Part shown: one piece after another, positions 22,101 to 31,800 of the stretch
Layout of the letters: the number at the start of each line of letters is the position of its first letter
Position numbering within the stretch: the first letter of the stretch is position 1
Assembly (NCBI GenBank): GCA_903813345.2
Contig: CAIIXF020000006.1
Span: forward strand, 28,401,936-28,465,935
From: Owenia fusiformis
Lineage: Eukaryota; Annelida; Polychaeta; Sabellida; Oweniidae
Reading direction: 5' to 3'
Length of the DNA: 64,000 nucleotides
The notes under the pieces: generated by a model
Databases searched by the model: none
The model's input: the letters and a program-made list of their open reading frames with translations, nothing else
What the model was told of the DNA's origin: nothing
Translations under genes and position numbers: made by a program

Positions 22101-24745
22101 GAATACTTTCTATTGTGTGATTGAAGATGAAATAAACAAAGATATGTCCCTCTATGAAATACCTTTCCAATGGTATGTTTTTTATAACACAGTCTCCAAG
22201 TCATTAGATAGTAATAAATCAAGAAAATAAAAAAATATTGCCCCACCCTGTACATGCACTTCATAAAGAGAGAATTATCATTAATGTAAACAAAAAACAC
22301 TTACCCGCTCTACAAAATTTAGAAAATATTCAACACTTTCTTCCTCAAAGCAAGGAGCACATTTTTCCCCCTTCCTGAAACAGAAATATAAAACTTCATG
22401 TAACTAACAATAATATATTACATTTTAACCAGGTAAAAGAGCAGTCTTGCATTGAGCCTGTGGTACTTCTTTAATACTTGCAGGCCCGTAGCCAGGCGGG
22501 GGGGGGGGGGGTTCAATGGCCAAAATTTCTTTCAAAATCATGCAGTTTTTCACCATTCTGAGCACATTTTAAGTGATTTTGGCCATTTTTGGACCAAAAT
22601 TATCAAAAGTGAACCCCCCTGGAAATTTTTGAAAAGTGAACCCCCCTTGGCAAATCCTGGCTACGGGCCTGATTTGTAACACCTACTGTACTTTAAACTT
22701 CTTTGGCTATTTTGAAAATATATATTTAGGTATGGTATATCTAGGATATTTAAGGCATGTACATGTGAATATGGGGGGGGGTACATAATGGCTTGAAGCA
22801 AGACTTCTTGAACTTAGTAGAAAGGAAATCAAACATCAAGACATAGTCTACGGATGCAACTGTTGTGTCATTCTGTTGATTGGCAAGACTTTATTTATAC
22901 AGTTTTTGATGGAATAATAATCAATTTTAGTGTTAATCCAGCATTCGATATCGTTATTGAACCACTTTTGTAAATAATATACTGCGTTGAGGAAAAAACA
23001 AATTGAAGCGCATTTAAAAATATATTCATTAAATAAAATAGTGAAGTTGCTTACTTTGAGAGTTCTTCTATACATGGACTACAGAACCTGTGTCCACACA
23101 TACTCTGGCGGGGGAGACGCAATACCAGTTGGCATTGACTACATAGATTCTTCGGGTCAGGGCTCTGAAGAAAAATTGCTAAAGGATATCCAGATTTTAG
23201 GATATTGAGAGTCAAGTCACCGCTGGATGGATTTGTTGGATCTAAGCTGGTTAGAGGAGAACTGTTTGGAGGAGATTTATAAGAAGCTGTAAATAAAAAC
23301 AATATAAAATGAGATTCATATAAATGAAATATTATCAAAATAAAACTGTTGACGTTACATAATAATGCTTAATACTACTGCTTTTTATTACTTGTACTGT
23401 TTAATGATTTTTTGAGAATCTATTATAATTGTTGGTACAGTAAAACCTGTCTAAGGGGAACACGTTTGGTACTGCTAAAAAGTGTTACACTTGGGAGGTG
23501 TTCCACTTATAGAGGTTCATTTAACATTAAGTCAATAGGATAGTTTCTAAATAGCAGAAAAAGCAATGAAATCTAGTGCTGCCATCTTTTATTCAGCTTT
23601 TAACTCGGGCTAGAGTTCCCTTCACTTACATGCTAAAATCTTGGAAAAGTGGCTTAATTTCATGATTTATCAAAGAGTGTTTGTTGAATCTGTATAAAAC
23701 TTGGATGATATACCACATGATGACCCTGTTTATGAACATGTAGTGATTAAACATGCAAATGTTGGTTGACATACAAATAATCCAGGGTTTTAAAGATTTT
23801 TAGCATTGCATCTATGGAGATTTGGCCCGAGTTTTTTTAAATTGTCATAGAAAATTATTCAAATTACATAACTGTGTAAATCAAAGCTATTCTAGGAGAA
23901 AACATTTCACTGAATTCAAATATGCCATTTAAAAGAAGGTAATGTAAGTCATTAGAGGTTAAATATGCAAATCTCTTAAAATCTCACGAAAAACGAGATT
24001 TAGTGAGATTTCAAAAGCTATATGGAAACTATACTATTGGTCTTGACTTTGAAGTGTTCAACTAACAGAGGTGTTCCACTTTACAGGTTTCACTGTATTC
24101 AATAATCATATCGGCTTCGTGTTATAATGATTTTTGGTAGCTCTGTTGTGTTTTCTTGTGTTCACCAAATGTTTCATTTTTCATATTGTGTTCTACCATT
24201 GGACAATTACCTGTGAGAGCATTAACTAGTTCCATAGAGAACCTCGGACTGCTTGGAGAAACTTGGTTTGATGCATTGATTAGATTAATCGGTATCATCT
24301 CAATAGGTGTTCCATGGTTTACTACAATGATCAAATTAACTAATATTCCACTTTCTTTAAGATTAATTAAAGTGTCGATTTCAAACTTTCGCCACTCATC
24401 TGTCACAGTATCTGCTGCTACGATAAATATACACACTTTCGATTTGGTAATCTTTTTGGTGAGCTCATCTATTATAAATGACATTGACTTATCAGTTGGG
24501 TCATTATCAGAGTTCATTCTGAATTCTGTTTCTTTTTTACCATCCATAATTGCATATGCCTCAGCCATTTTTCCACGAATCTTTGTTTTTTTCCTGCATG
24601 TCAGTAGTCGTTTTACTGTCTCCTTTTCTCCAGTGAGTATCCGTTCTACTTCTTTTGCAAGGTCCGTTCCACCATATGTGTGAACTATTATAGCTCTATA
24701 CTCAGTGCTACTGCTTCCTCCCTGTGATTTAATTGTTCCTGCCAT
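18229..24745 (-). CDS. TRAF-family protein with an N-terminal TIR-like domain (spliced, 8 exons)
   Basis: Hand-built model, 5' to 3' on the minus strand: 24745-24166, 23286-23055, 22374-22305, 21727-21629, 21141-20983, 20583-20506, 19521-19453, 19176-18229. Every junction is GT-AG and the frame stays open: 2,235 nt, about 744 residues. Order: TIR-like domain (about 15-160), C3HC4 RING (C242 to C279), TRAF zinc fingers (about 295-429), coiled coil (about 435-590), MATH domain (about 595-744). TRAFs are cytosolic trimeric adaptors and ubiquitin ligases that carry TNF-receptor and Toll/IL-1 signals to NF-kB and MAPK; the RING and MATH resemble TRAF2/3/5. Ordinary TRAFs are about 400-600 residues and lack a TIR domain. 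The RING exon has no ATG before the RING, so translation must start upstream, and the TIR exon is the only candidate seen. Its join to the RING exon is phase-compatible but unproven; all later exons are secure. Confidence 0.8.
19453..21727 (-). CDS. TRAF-type zinc-finger exons
   Basis: Four phase-0 exons. 21727-21629 (33 codons) carries the family signature FPDAATRRDLRRLEVAC and CQWKGRLGDYE. 21141-20983 (53 codons) begins DHMETCEYQ and contains CTKCG...HLDDH...C and CKFC fingers. 20583-20506 (26 codons) has HFKICELFPCKCEVCGKK. 19521-19453 (23 codons) has HKKNECAGSSDLCEFDC. The spacing and Cys/His pattern match tandem TRAF zinc fingers, which position the trimeric coiled coil below the RING. 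Confidence 0.92.
19847..19983. repeat. Palindromic MITE-like element in a TRAF intron
   Basis: Arms of about 45 bp: GTTATTGAATGATTTTAAGT, then GCAATACAGGATATTCTGCT on the left, and the near reverse complement ending ATCATTCTATAAC on the right, with a central AATTCCGTATTG/CCAATACAGAATAT inner inversion. It lies between the third and fourth zinc-finger exons. Confidence 0.75.
21930..22252. mobile_element. TA-flanked MITE with CAGGGTGGG ends
   Basis: Starts TA-CAGGGTGGGCCAACTTTGACA and ends in the inverted form GCCCCACCCTGTA; 323 bp with no coding. It is related by its ends to the element at 4,275-4,917 and the hairpin at 42,874-42,936. It sits in the TRAF intron between the second RING exon and the first zinc-finger exon. 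Confidence 0.65.
22305..23286 (-). CDS. RING-finger exons of the TRAF gene
   Basis: Exon 23286-23055 and exon 22374-22305 together encode the RING: C242-x2-C245, C257-G-H259, C262-x2-C265 and, after the intron, C276-x2-C279. The core LVLRLPRQSMCGHRFCSPC is strongly TRAF-like. All eight zinc ligands are present, so ubiquitin-ligase activity is plausible. The intron falls between the sixth and seventh ligands with a phase-2 junction (AA|G, Lys). Confidence 0.9.
22481..22671. mobile_element. MITE with CAGGCCCGTAGCCAGG terminal inverted repeats
   Basis: A perfect 16-bp inverted repeat (CAGGCCCGTAGCCAGG at 22,481-22,496 and its complement at 22,656-22,671) bounds 191 bp with a G12 run and two GTGAACCCCCCT blocks. 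CAG-type ends suggest a hAT-like non-autonomous element, though no 8-bp target duplication is visible. A partial copy is at 7,917-8,035. It is in the intron that splits the RING. Confidence 0.8.
23436..24097. mobile_element. TA-flanked element with ACAGTAAAACCTGT ends (intron 1 of the TRAF gene)
   Basis: The left end TACAGTAAAACCTGTCTAAG and right end (TTTACAGGTTTCACTGTA) are inverted repeats, and both arms carry GTGTTCCACTT words; 662 bp with no transposase. Shorter relatives occur at 35,141-35,247 and more diverged ones near 27,365, 33,416-33,610 and 42,089-42,278. The ends and TA targets suggest a Tc1/mariner/pogo-like MITE family. This copy lies in the intron between the TIR-like and RING exons. 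Confidence 0.7.
24166..24745 (-). CDS. TIR-like domain exon of the TRAF gene
   Basis: The start codon is at 24,743-24,745. The frame begins with strand YRAIIVHTY (residues 16-24, TIR box-1 position) and later has SKVCIFIVAADTVTDEW (102-118) followed by RKFEID, the pattern of the conserved TIR segment 'xSxxxxxVxSxxxxxSxWCxxE', then hydrophobic VNLIIVV and a GTPIEMIP stretch. The box-2 region (RDxxPG) is not recognisable, so the domain is divergent; a SEFIR-type fold is an alternative. The phase-1 donor TTTG|GTGAAC at 24,166 joins the RING exon as an Ala codon. If unspliced, the frame would stop after 207 residues at 24,122. A plausible 5'-UTR acceptor (CTTTCAG) lies near 24,777. Confidence 0.6.
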
Positions 24746-24779
24746 TTCTATATCAGTATCCCTTCATCTGTTCATTCTG

Positions 24780-25230
24780 AAAGAGCACATACATTTATTA
24801 AACAGGAACCTTCTAGGTTAGAACAATTCAAAAATGAAACATATCGGTTTTGACATCATTTCTTCCAGTTCTGTTATCGAGAAGGGGAATCCCTCCTTTT
24901 CCCTTTTTGTATGGGAAGTCCCTTAATATTTTTTTGTTCTACATATCCAAATGAGTACATTCTCCAAATACCCTCGAATATATTCATGATCATTGATACA
25001 ATTAGTGTTTCTTGAATAAATATCAAATTTTTCTAACTTCATGATTTTCGATTGGTTTGAATCATTCGCCGGGCTCCTTTCCCACTCTAATAATCACGGA
25101 GCCAAAAGTCTATGTTCAATTTTGATGGATATCCTAATACAATGTATACCACCATCACCATGTCAGGACCTCGTGTGTCAAAAATAAAATAAAAAGAATT
25201 CAATATCAATAGAGTAGGAAAGGAAGAACA
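24780..25230. other. Intergenic region between divergent TRAF and UBR4 genes
   Basis: The TRAF start codon (24,745) and the UBR4 start codon (25,717) face away from each other. The interval is AT-rich with no clear exon; 5'-UTR exons of the TRAF gene could lie here, since a minus-strand acceptor is present near 24,777. A shared bidirectional control region is possible but only inferred. Confidence 0.35.
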
Positions 25231-25686
25231 TTCCAGATGGACAGTTTGGCCAATCATAAAAATCCAAGTCATCAAGTGCTGAGTGACAAATTATACATGC
25301 AGAATTAGAACTATCATAAAGATAAATTGTGGAATCCCTAAAATCAAAAGGTGAAACAGAGAATTAGTACACATAAAACATGCATAGTTTAAATTTTATA
25401 CCTCCACTGTGCATGCTTTAGACAAAAGATATTTTGTAGCAAGGCAAAAGCATTGATTTTCAAAAGCTATGATTATGTGAAAGGGGGAATCCCCTTTTTC
25501 ACTGGGGGATTCCCATGTTATCCAAAAAGTTTTTAATCATAAATGATTAATAAGCCTTGAAAATCTATATTATTTGTATCTTGATATAATTCATTGGACA
25601 TTTGTGAACATGTTCAATCCATGCTATATTTGACAACAAATCAAATTTTAATATTTGTTAATGATAAAGGAACAGTCTGACCTCTA

Positions 25687-25703
25687 CTGCCCTCTAGTGG
25701 CAG
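25687..25703 (-). promoter_or_regulatory. CTCF-type motif upstream of UBR4 exon 1 (copy 1)
   Basis: The minus strand reads CTGCCACTAGAGGGCAG, which fits the vertebrate/bilaterian CTCF consensus CCASYAGRKGGCRS at every position. It lies 14 bp before the start codon, so within the 5' UTR or core promoter. The motif is also a near-palindrome (CTGCC...GGCAG). Binding is inferred. Confidence 0.55.
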
Positions 25704-25716
25704 AAGGAAAACAACA

Positions 25717-25832
25717 ATGGCCGAAGAGGGAGAAGCAGAGTGGGCAACTTGCGTAAAACCACTTATTTCTGCCTCCTATGCCTCTTTCAACAAATCAAAT
25801 GTCAATAATATTGTAGATGCGATAATAAAGAG
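25717..25832 (+). CDS. UBR4: UBR4 exon 1, copy 1
   Basis: ATG in the context ACAACAATGG, 38 codons plus 2 nt, ending AAGAG|GTAGGA. The product [20 protein letters not shown] matches the UBR4 N-terminus (W...V.PL.SASY..F). The split Ser codon is completed by exon 2 (T at 32,764). Because copy 2 lacks an upstream acceptor, a transcript from this copy would splice over copy 2. Confidence 0.85.
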
Positions 25833-28800
25833 GTAGGATATCAACATTATAATTTCATATTGGACATGAGATGAGCCTAAAAATCATCCTAAATTTGTAC
25901 TTTTTCTTAAAAAATCATCAACATCATTTCAAGAATTTTTTTATCAATTTTATTTTACGCAAGCTATAATCAATATAAAGTCAACAAGTCTTTGGTTAAT
26001 TTAGAAAAACCAGATTCTAAACTTTATCTGATTGAAAGATCAATGCATAGATTGCCATCATTTATCTTCCTTGAGTCTCTAGCCAAGAAACGCTTCGATG
26101 TGAGGGAGATGCGTCGATTCGACGTACAGGTTAGTTCGTTATGGGTGTATCTTGGCTAGAGGTGATTTCATCTGGAATACTGTGAACTCCATTTGAAAAA
26201 ACTGGCTCAGCTCCTTGATGAGATATGACATGATTTCATCAGGATTTCGTCTAAAATTAAAACAAAATGGCTCCAAGAAAAATGGTGATCTTTGAAAACT
26301 GGACGAAATGTCGTTAACGTCTGACATTAGTAACTGGCTGTAAATTCTAAGTTAGCGATCCAGAAGATGTGAACTATACTGATCACTTTAAGTGTGTTTT
26401 GGAATTTTTGGTGAGGTAATAAGACCAAAACTCGCAATTCAAATTGTGATGTGGAAAAATGGCGGACATATGATTTCAAATTTTATGATTACGACATGAC
26501 CAGTTGTTCATGCAGGAATATATCTTTAATGAAAGGCCACGATACAGTGGCGTTAGAAGAAGGTAAGGTCTATCTGGACCATGGGGTTATTTCGACATTG
26601 GCTTATGCTTCCGATTCACAAAGTCTGTCATGTTTGTTTTTGAAAAATTTCAAAAGCAAATTGAAATCTCCAACGTTATGATCAAGATCTTGATCCAAAA
26701 TGGCTGACCCCTAAAATATGAATGTTGAAATAACCCCATGGTGGAAGTGGCCCCATGACGAAGTAGCCCAATACATCGAAGTTTGATGAATCTCCCCTAG
26801 CCTACTTGAGAAAACGGTAACTATTCAATTTAAGAGGCACGTTGCAATAGGAAGCACAATCAGGACCCCCTGGACTTTTTTGCTTGTTGAGTCATAACAC
26901 ATCTATCTTCACCTATTGTCTTACCAACAAAGAAGTCCCAAATCCTCCGCTTTATGTGCTAATTTTTGACTCACACAGTGAGCCTATGAGCTCACCTTGG
27001 TGTTTGTCCATCTGGTGGTCAGTCCATCATTATGTTGCCACATGAATTAAAACTGTTAATTTGTATTGAGTCATATCCACTTTCATTTTATGCATTTCGA
27101 TAATGCCTATTTTTTGTTTTTTGACCTGTCATCACCATTTCCAAAATTCATCCAGTTTCTGAGAATTTGCCGATTTTGATGTCAAAAAGTCAAATTCTCT
27201 TTAAATATACCACTTTTGACAAATATTGCTGTTTTATTGAAGTAAAATAAAAAACATTTTCTGTAAATAAAAATAACAGGATAATTTCAGAAACAGTTTA
27301 ATTCCAATGAGATACAATGCTCTTTCCTAACAGCTGATGCATCCAACATTGATAAGTTAACTACAGTAAACCTGTATCTATGAACCATTTCAATAGGAAC
27401 ACTTTTTCTTCGTCTCAATTTTATAATCTTCCATTGACTCACTTATTGAAAAAAACTTGAAATGTGGACACTTTGTAATCAAAATACATTATTGGCCAGA
27501 TCCCAGCATTGTGGGATCCACAGTGAGTCTCTACTATCCCTTGGAATAGAGAAATTCTCATGAGCTTTACATAAAGAGACCGATAAAGCAAAATAAGATC
27601 CCAGTGGTGTTTAGATTAGACAAATCTTACTGTACTGTCAAAAAACAAATCTGATCTAACCTGATTTTTATGTCACCACCAAAAGTGGTGACATATTGTT
27701 ATGGTCTCCGTTTTTTTGCGACGGCGGTTGGTGGTTGGCGTCCGGCGATTGGAGGTTGGCGTTCGGCGTCTGTAACAATTTCTTACAACTTCCTATAACT
27801 TAACAAATACTGTTTAGACTGACTTCAATTTTTTTCTAAATCATCTACATGTTCTCAGAAATTCCAGATGGACAGTTTGGCCAATCATAAAAATCCAAGT
27901 CATCAAGTGCTGAGTGACAAATTATACATGCAGAATTAGAACTATCATAAAGATAAATTGTGGAATCCCTAAAATCAAAAGGTGAAACAGAGAATTAGTA
28001 CACATAAAACATGCATAGTTTAAATTTTATACCTCCACTGTGCATGCTTTAGACAAAAGATATTTTGTAGCAAGGCAAAAGCATTGATTTTCAAAAGCTA
28101 TGATTATGTGAAAGGGGGAATCCCCTTTTTCACTGGGGGATTCCCATGTTATCCAAAAAGTTTTTAATCATAAATGATTAATAAGCCTTGAAAATCTATA
28201 TTATTTGTATCTTGATATAATTCATTGGACATTTGTGAACATGTTCAATCCATGCTATATTTGACAACAAATCAAATTTTAATATTTGTTAATGATAAAG
28301 GAACAGTCTGACCTCTACTGCCCTCTAGTGGCAGAAGGAAAACAACAATGGCCGAAGAGGGAGAAGCAGAGTGGGCAACTTGCGTAAAACCACTTATTTC
28401 TGCCTCCTATGCCTCTTTCAACAAATCAAATGTCAATAATATTGTAGATGCGATAATAAAGAGGTAGGATATCAACATTATAATTTCATATTGGACATGA
28501 GATGAGCCTAAAAATCATCCTAAATTTGTACTTTTTCTTAAAAAATCATCAAAATCATTTCAAGAATTTTTTTATCAATTTTATTTTACGCAAGCTATAA
28601 TCAATATAAAGTCAACAAGTCTTTGGTTAATTTAGAAAAACCAGATTCTAAACTTTATCTGATTGAAAGATCAATGCATAGATTGCCATCATTTATCTTC
28701 CTTGAGTCTCTAGCCAAGAAACGCTTCGATGTGAGGGAGATGCGTCGATTCGACGTACAGGTTAGTTCGTTATGGGTGTATCTTGGCTAGAGGTGATTTC

Positions 28801-31800
28801 ATCTGGAATACTGTGAACTCCATTTGAAAAAACTGGCTCAGCTCCTTGATGAGATATGACATGATTTCATCAGGATTTCGTCTAAAATTAAAACAAAATG
28901 GCTCCAAGAAAAATGGTGATCTTTGAAAACTGGACGAAATGTCGTTAACGTCTGACATTAGTAACTGGCTGTAAATTCTAAGTTAGCGATCCAGAAGATG
29001 TGAACTATACTGATCACTTTAAGTGTGTTTTGGAATTTTTGGTGAGGTAATAAGACCAAAACTCGCAATTCAAATTGTGATGTGGAAAAATGGCGGACAT
29101 ATGATTTCAAATTTTATGATTACGACATGACCAGTTGTTCATGCAGGAATATATCTTTAATGAAAGGCCACGATACAGTGGCGTTAGAAGAAGGTAAGGT
29201 CTATCTGGACCATGGGGTTATTTCGACATTGGCTTATGCTTCCGATTCACAAAGTCTGTCATGTTTGTTTTTGAAAAATTTCAAAAGCAAATTGAAATCT
29301 CCAACGTTATGATCAAGATCTTGATCCAAAATGGCTGACCCCTAAAATATGAATGTTGAAATAACCCCATGGTGGAAGTGGCCCCATGACGAAGTAGCCC
29401 AATACATCGAAGTTTGATGAATCTCCCCTAGCCTACTTGAGAAAACGGTAACTATTCAATTTAAGAGGCACGTTGCAATAGGAAGCACAATCAGGACCCC
29501 CTGGACTTTTTTGCTTGTTGAGTCATAACACATCTATCTTCACCTATTGTCTTACCAACAAAGAAGTCCCAAATCCTCCGCTTTATGTGCTAATTTTTGA
29601 CTCACACAGTGAGCCTATGAGCTCACCTTGGTGTTTGTCCATCTGGTGGTCAGTCCATCATTATGTTGCCACATGAATTAAAACTGTTAATTTGTATTGA
29701 GTCATATCCACTTTCATTTTATGCATTTCGATAATGCCTATTTTTTGTTTTTTGACCTGTCATCACCATTTCCAAAATTCATCCAGTTTCTGAGAATTTG
29801 CCGATTTTGATGTCAAAAAGTCAAATTCTCTTTAAATATACCACTTTTGACAAATATTGCTGTTTTATTGAAGTAAAATAAAAAACATTTTCTGTAAATA
29901 AAAATAACAGGATAATTTCAGAAACAGTTTAATTCCAATGAGATACAATGCTCTTTCCTAACAGCTGATGCATCCAACATTGATAAGTTAACTACAGTAA
30001 ACCTGTATCTATGAACCATTTCAATAGGAACACTTTTTCTTCGTCTCAATTTTATAATCTTCCATTGACTCACTTATTGAAAAAAACTTGAAATGTGGAC
30101 ACTTTGTAATCAAAATACATTATTGGCCAGATCCCAGCATTGTGGGATCCACAGTGAGTCTCTACTATCCCTTGGAATAGAGAAATTCTCATGAGCTTTA
30201 CATAAAGAGACCGATAAAGCAAAATAAGATCCCAGTGGTGTTTAGATTAGACAAATCTTACTGTACTGTCAAAAAACAAATCTGATCTAACCTGATTTTT
30301 ATGTCACCACCAAAAGTGGTGACATATTGTTATGGTCTCCGTTTTTTTTGCGACGGCGGTTGGTGGTTGGCGTCCGGCGATTGGAGGTTGGCGTTCGGCG
30401 TCTGTAACAATTTCTTACAACTTCCTATAACTTAACAAATACTGTTTAGACTGACTTCAATTTTTTTCTAAATCATCTACATGTTCTCAGAAATTCAAAT
30501 CTGACTTTAGATTTGACATTTGACCTTCAAATCTGACTTTAGATTTGACATTTGACCTTCAATGACCTTCTCAAGGTCAAAAAAGGTCAAAAAGGTCTGT
30601 TTTCAACTTGCTTCAAATTGACTAAATTTTTTTTTCAAAATCATCTACGTGTTCTCAGAAATTCAAATCTGACTTAAGATTTGACTTAAGATTTGACCTT
30701 CAATGACCTTCTCAAGGTCAAAAAAGGTCTGTTTTCAACTTGCTTTAAATTGACTAAAAAATTTTTTCAAAATCATCTACGTGTTCTCAGAAATTCAAAT
30801 CTGACTTTAGATTTGACTTAAGATTTGACATTTGACCTTCAATGACCTTCTCAAAGTCAAAAAAGGTCAAAAAGGTCTTTTTTCAACTTGCTTCAAATTG
30901 ACTAAATTTTTTTTTCAAAATCATCTACATGTTCTCAGAAATTCAAATCTGACTTTAGATTTGACATTTGACCTTCAATGACCTTCTGAAGGTCAAAAAA
31001 GGTCAAAAAGGTCTGTTTTCAACTTGCTTCAAATTGACTAAATTTTTTTTTCAAAATCATCTACGTGTTCTCAGAAATTCAAATCTAACTTAAGATTTAA
31101 CTTAAGATTTGACATTTGACCTTCAATGACCTTCTCAAGGTCAAAAAAGGTCAAAAAGGTCTGTTTTCAACTTGCTTCAAATTGACTAAAAAAAATTTTC
31201 AAAATCATCTACGTGTTCTCAGAAATTCAAATCTGACTTTAGATTTGACTTAAGATTTGACATTTGACCTTCAATGACCTTCTCAAAGTCAAAAAAGGTC
31301 AAAAAGGTCTTTTTTCAACTTGCTTCAAATTGACTAATTTTTTTTTTCAAAATCATCTACATGTTCTCAGAAATTCAAATCTGACTTTAGATTTGACATT
31401 TGACCTTCAATGACCTTCTCAATGTCAAAAAAGGTCAAAAAGGTATTTTTTCATCTTGCTTCAAATTGACTAATTTATTTTCAAAATCATCTACATGTTC
31501 TCAGAAATTCAAATATGACTTTAGATTTGACATTTGACCTTTAATGACCTTCTCAAGGTCAAAAAAGGTCAAAAAGGTCTTTCTTCAACTTGCTTCAAAT
31601 TGACTAATTTTTTTTTCAAAATCATCTACATGTTCTCAGAAATTCAAATCTGACTTTAGATTTGACATTTGACCTTTAATGACCTTCTCAAGGTCAAAAA
31701 AGGTCAAAAAGGTCTGTTTTCAACTTGCTTCAAATTGACTAAAAAAAATTTCAAAATCATCTACGTGTTCTCAGAAATTCAAATCTGACTTAAGATTTGA

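Larger units (their letters stand above)
25230..30496 (+). repeat. Near-identical tandem duplication (unit 2,631 bp) carrying UBR4 exon 1
   Basis: Copy 1 is about 25,230-27,860 and copy 2 about 27,861-30,492. By eye I found only one substitution (ATCATCAACATC versus ATCATCAAAATC near 25,920/28,551) and one extra T in a T-run near 30,346. The junction shares ATTC between the two breakpoints, and the right breakpoint is inside the subrepeat array of intron 1. Each copy has the promoter, the CTCF-like motif, UBR4 exon 1 and about 2 kb of intron. Either a very recent duplication or an assembly artefact explains this. Confidence 0.97.

Noticed and set aside
24156-24683. 175-residue plus-strand ORF
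   Set aside because: It is the antisense of the TIR-like exon; the minus strand has the protein-like composition, the start codon and the phase-compatible donor.
26139-26681. Short ORFs repeated at 28,770-28,958 and 29,082-29,312
   Set aside because: Their identity is explained by the 2.6-kb tandem duplication. They have no homology that I recognise and lie in UBR4 intron 1.
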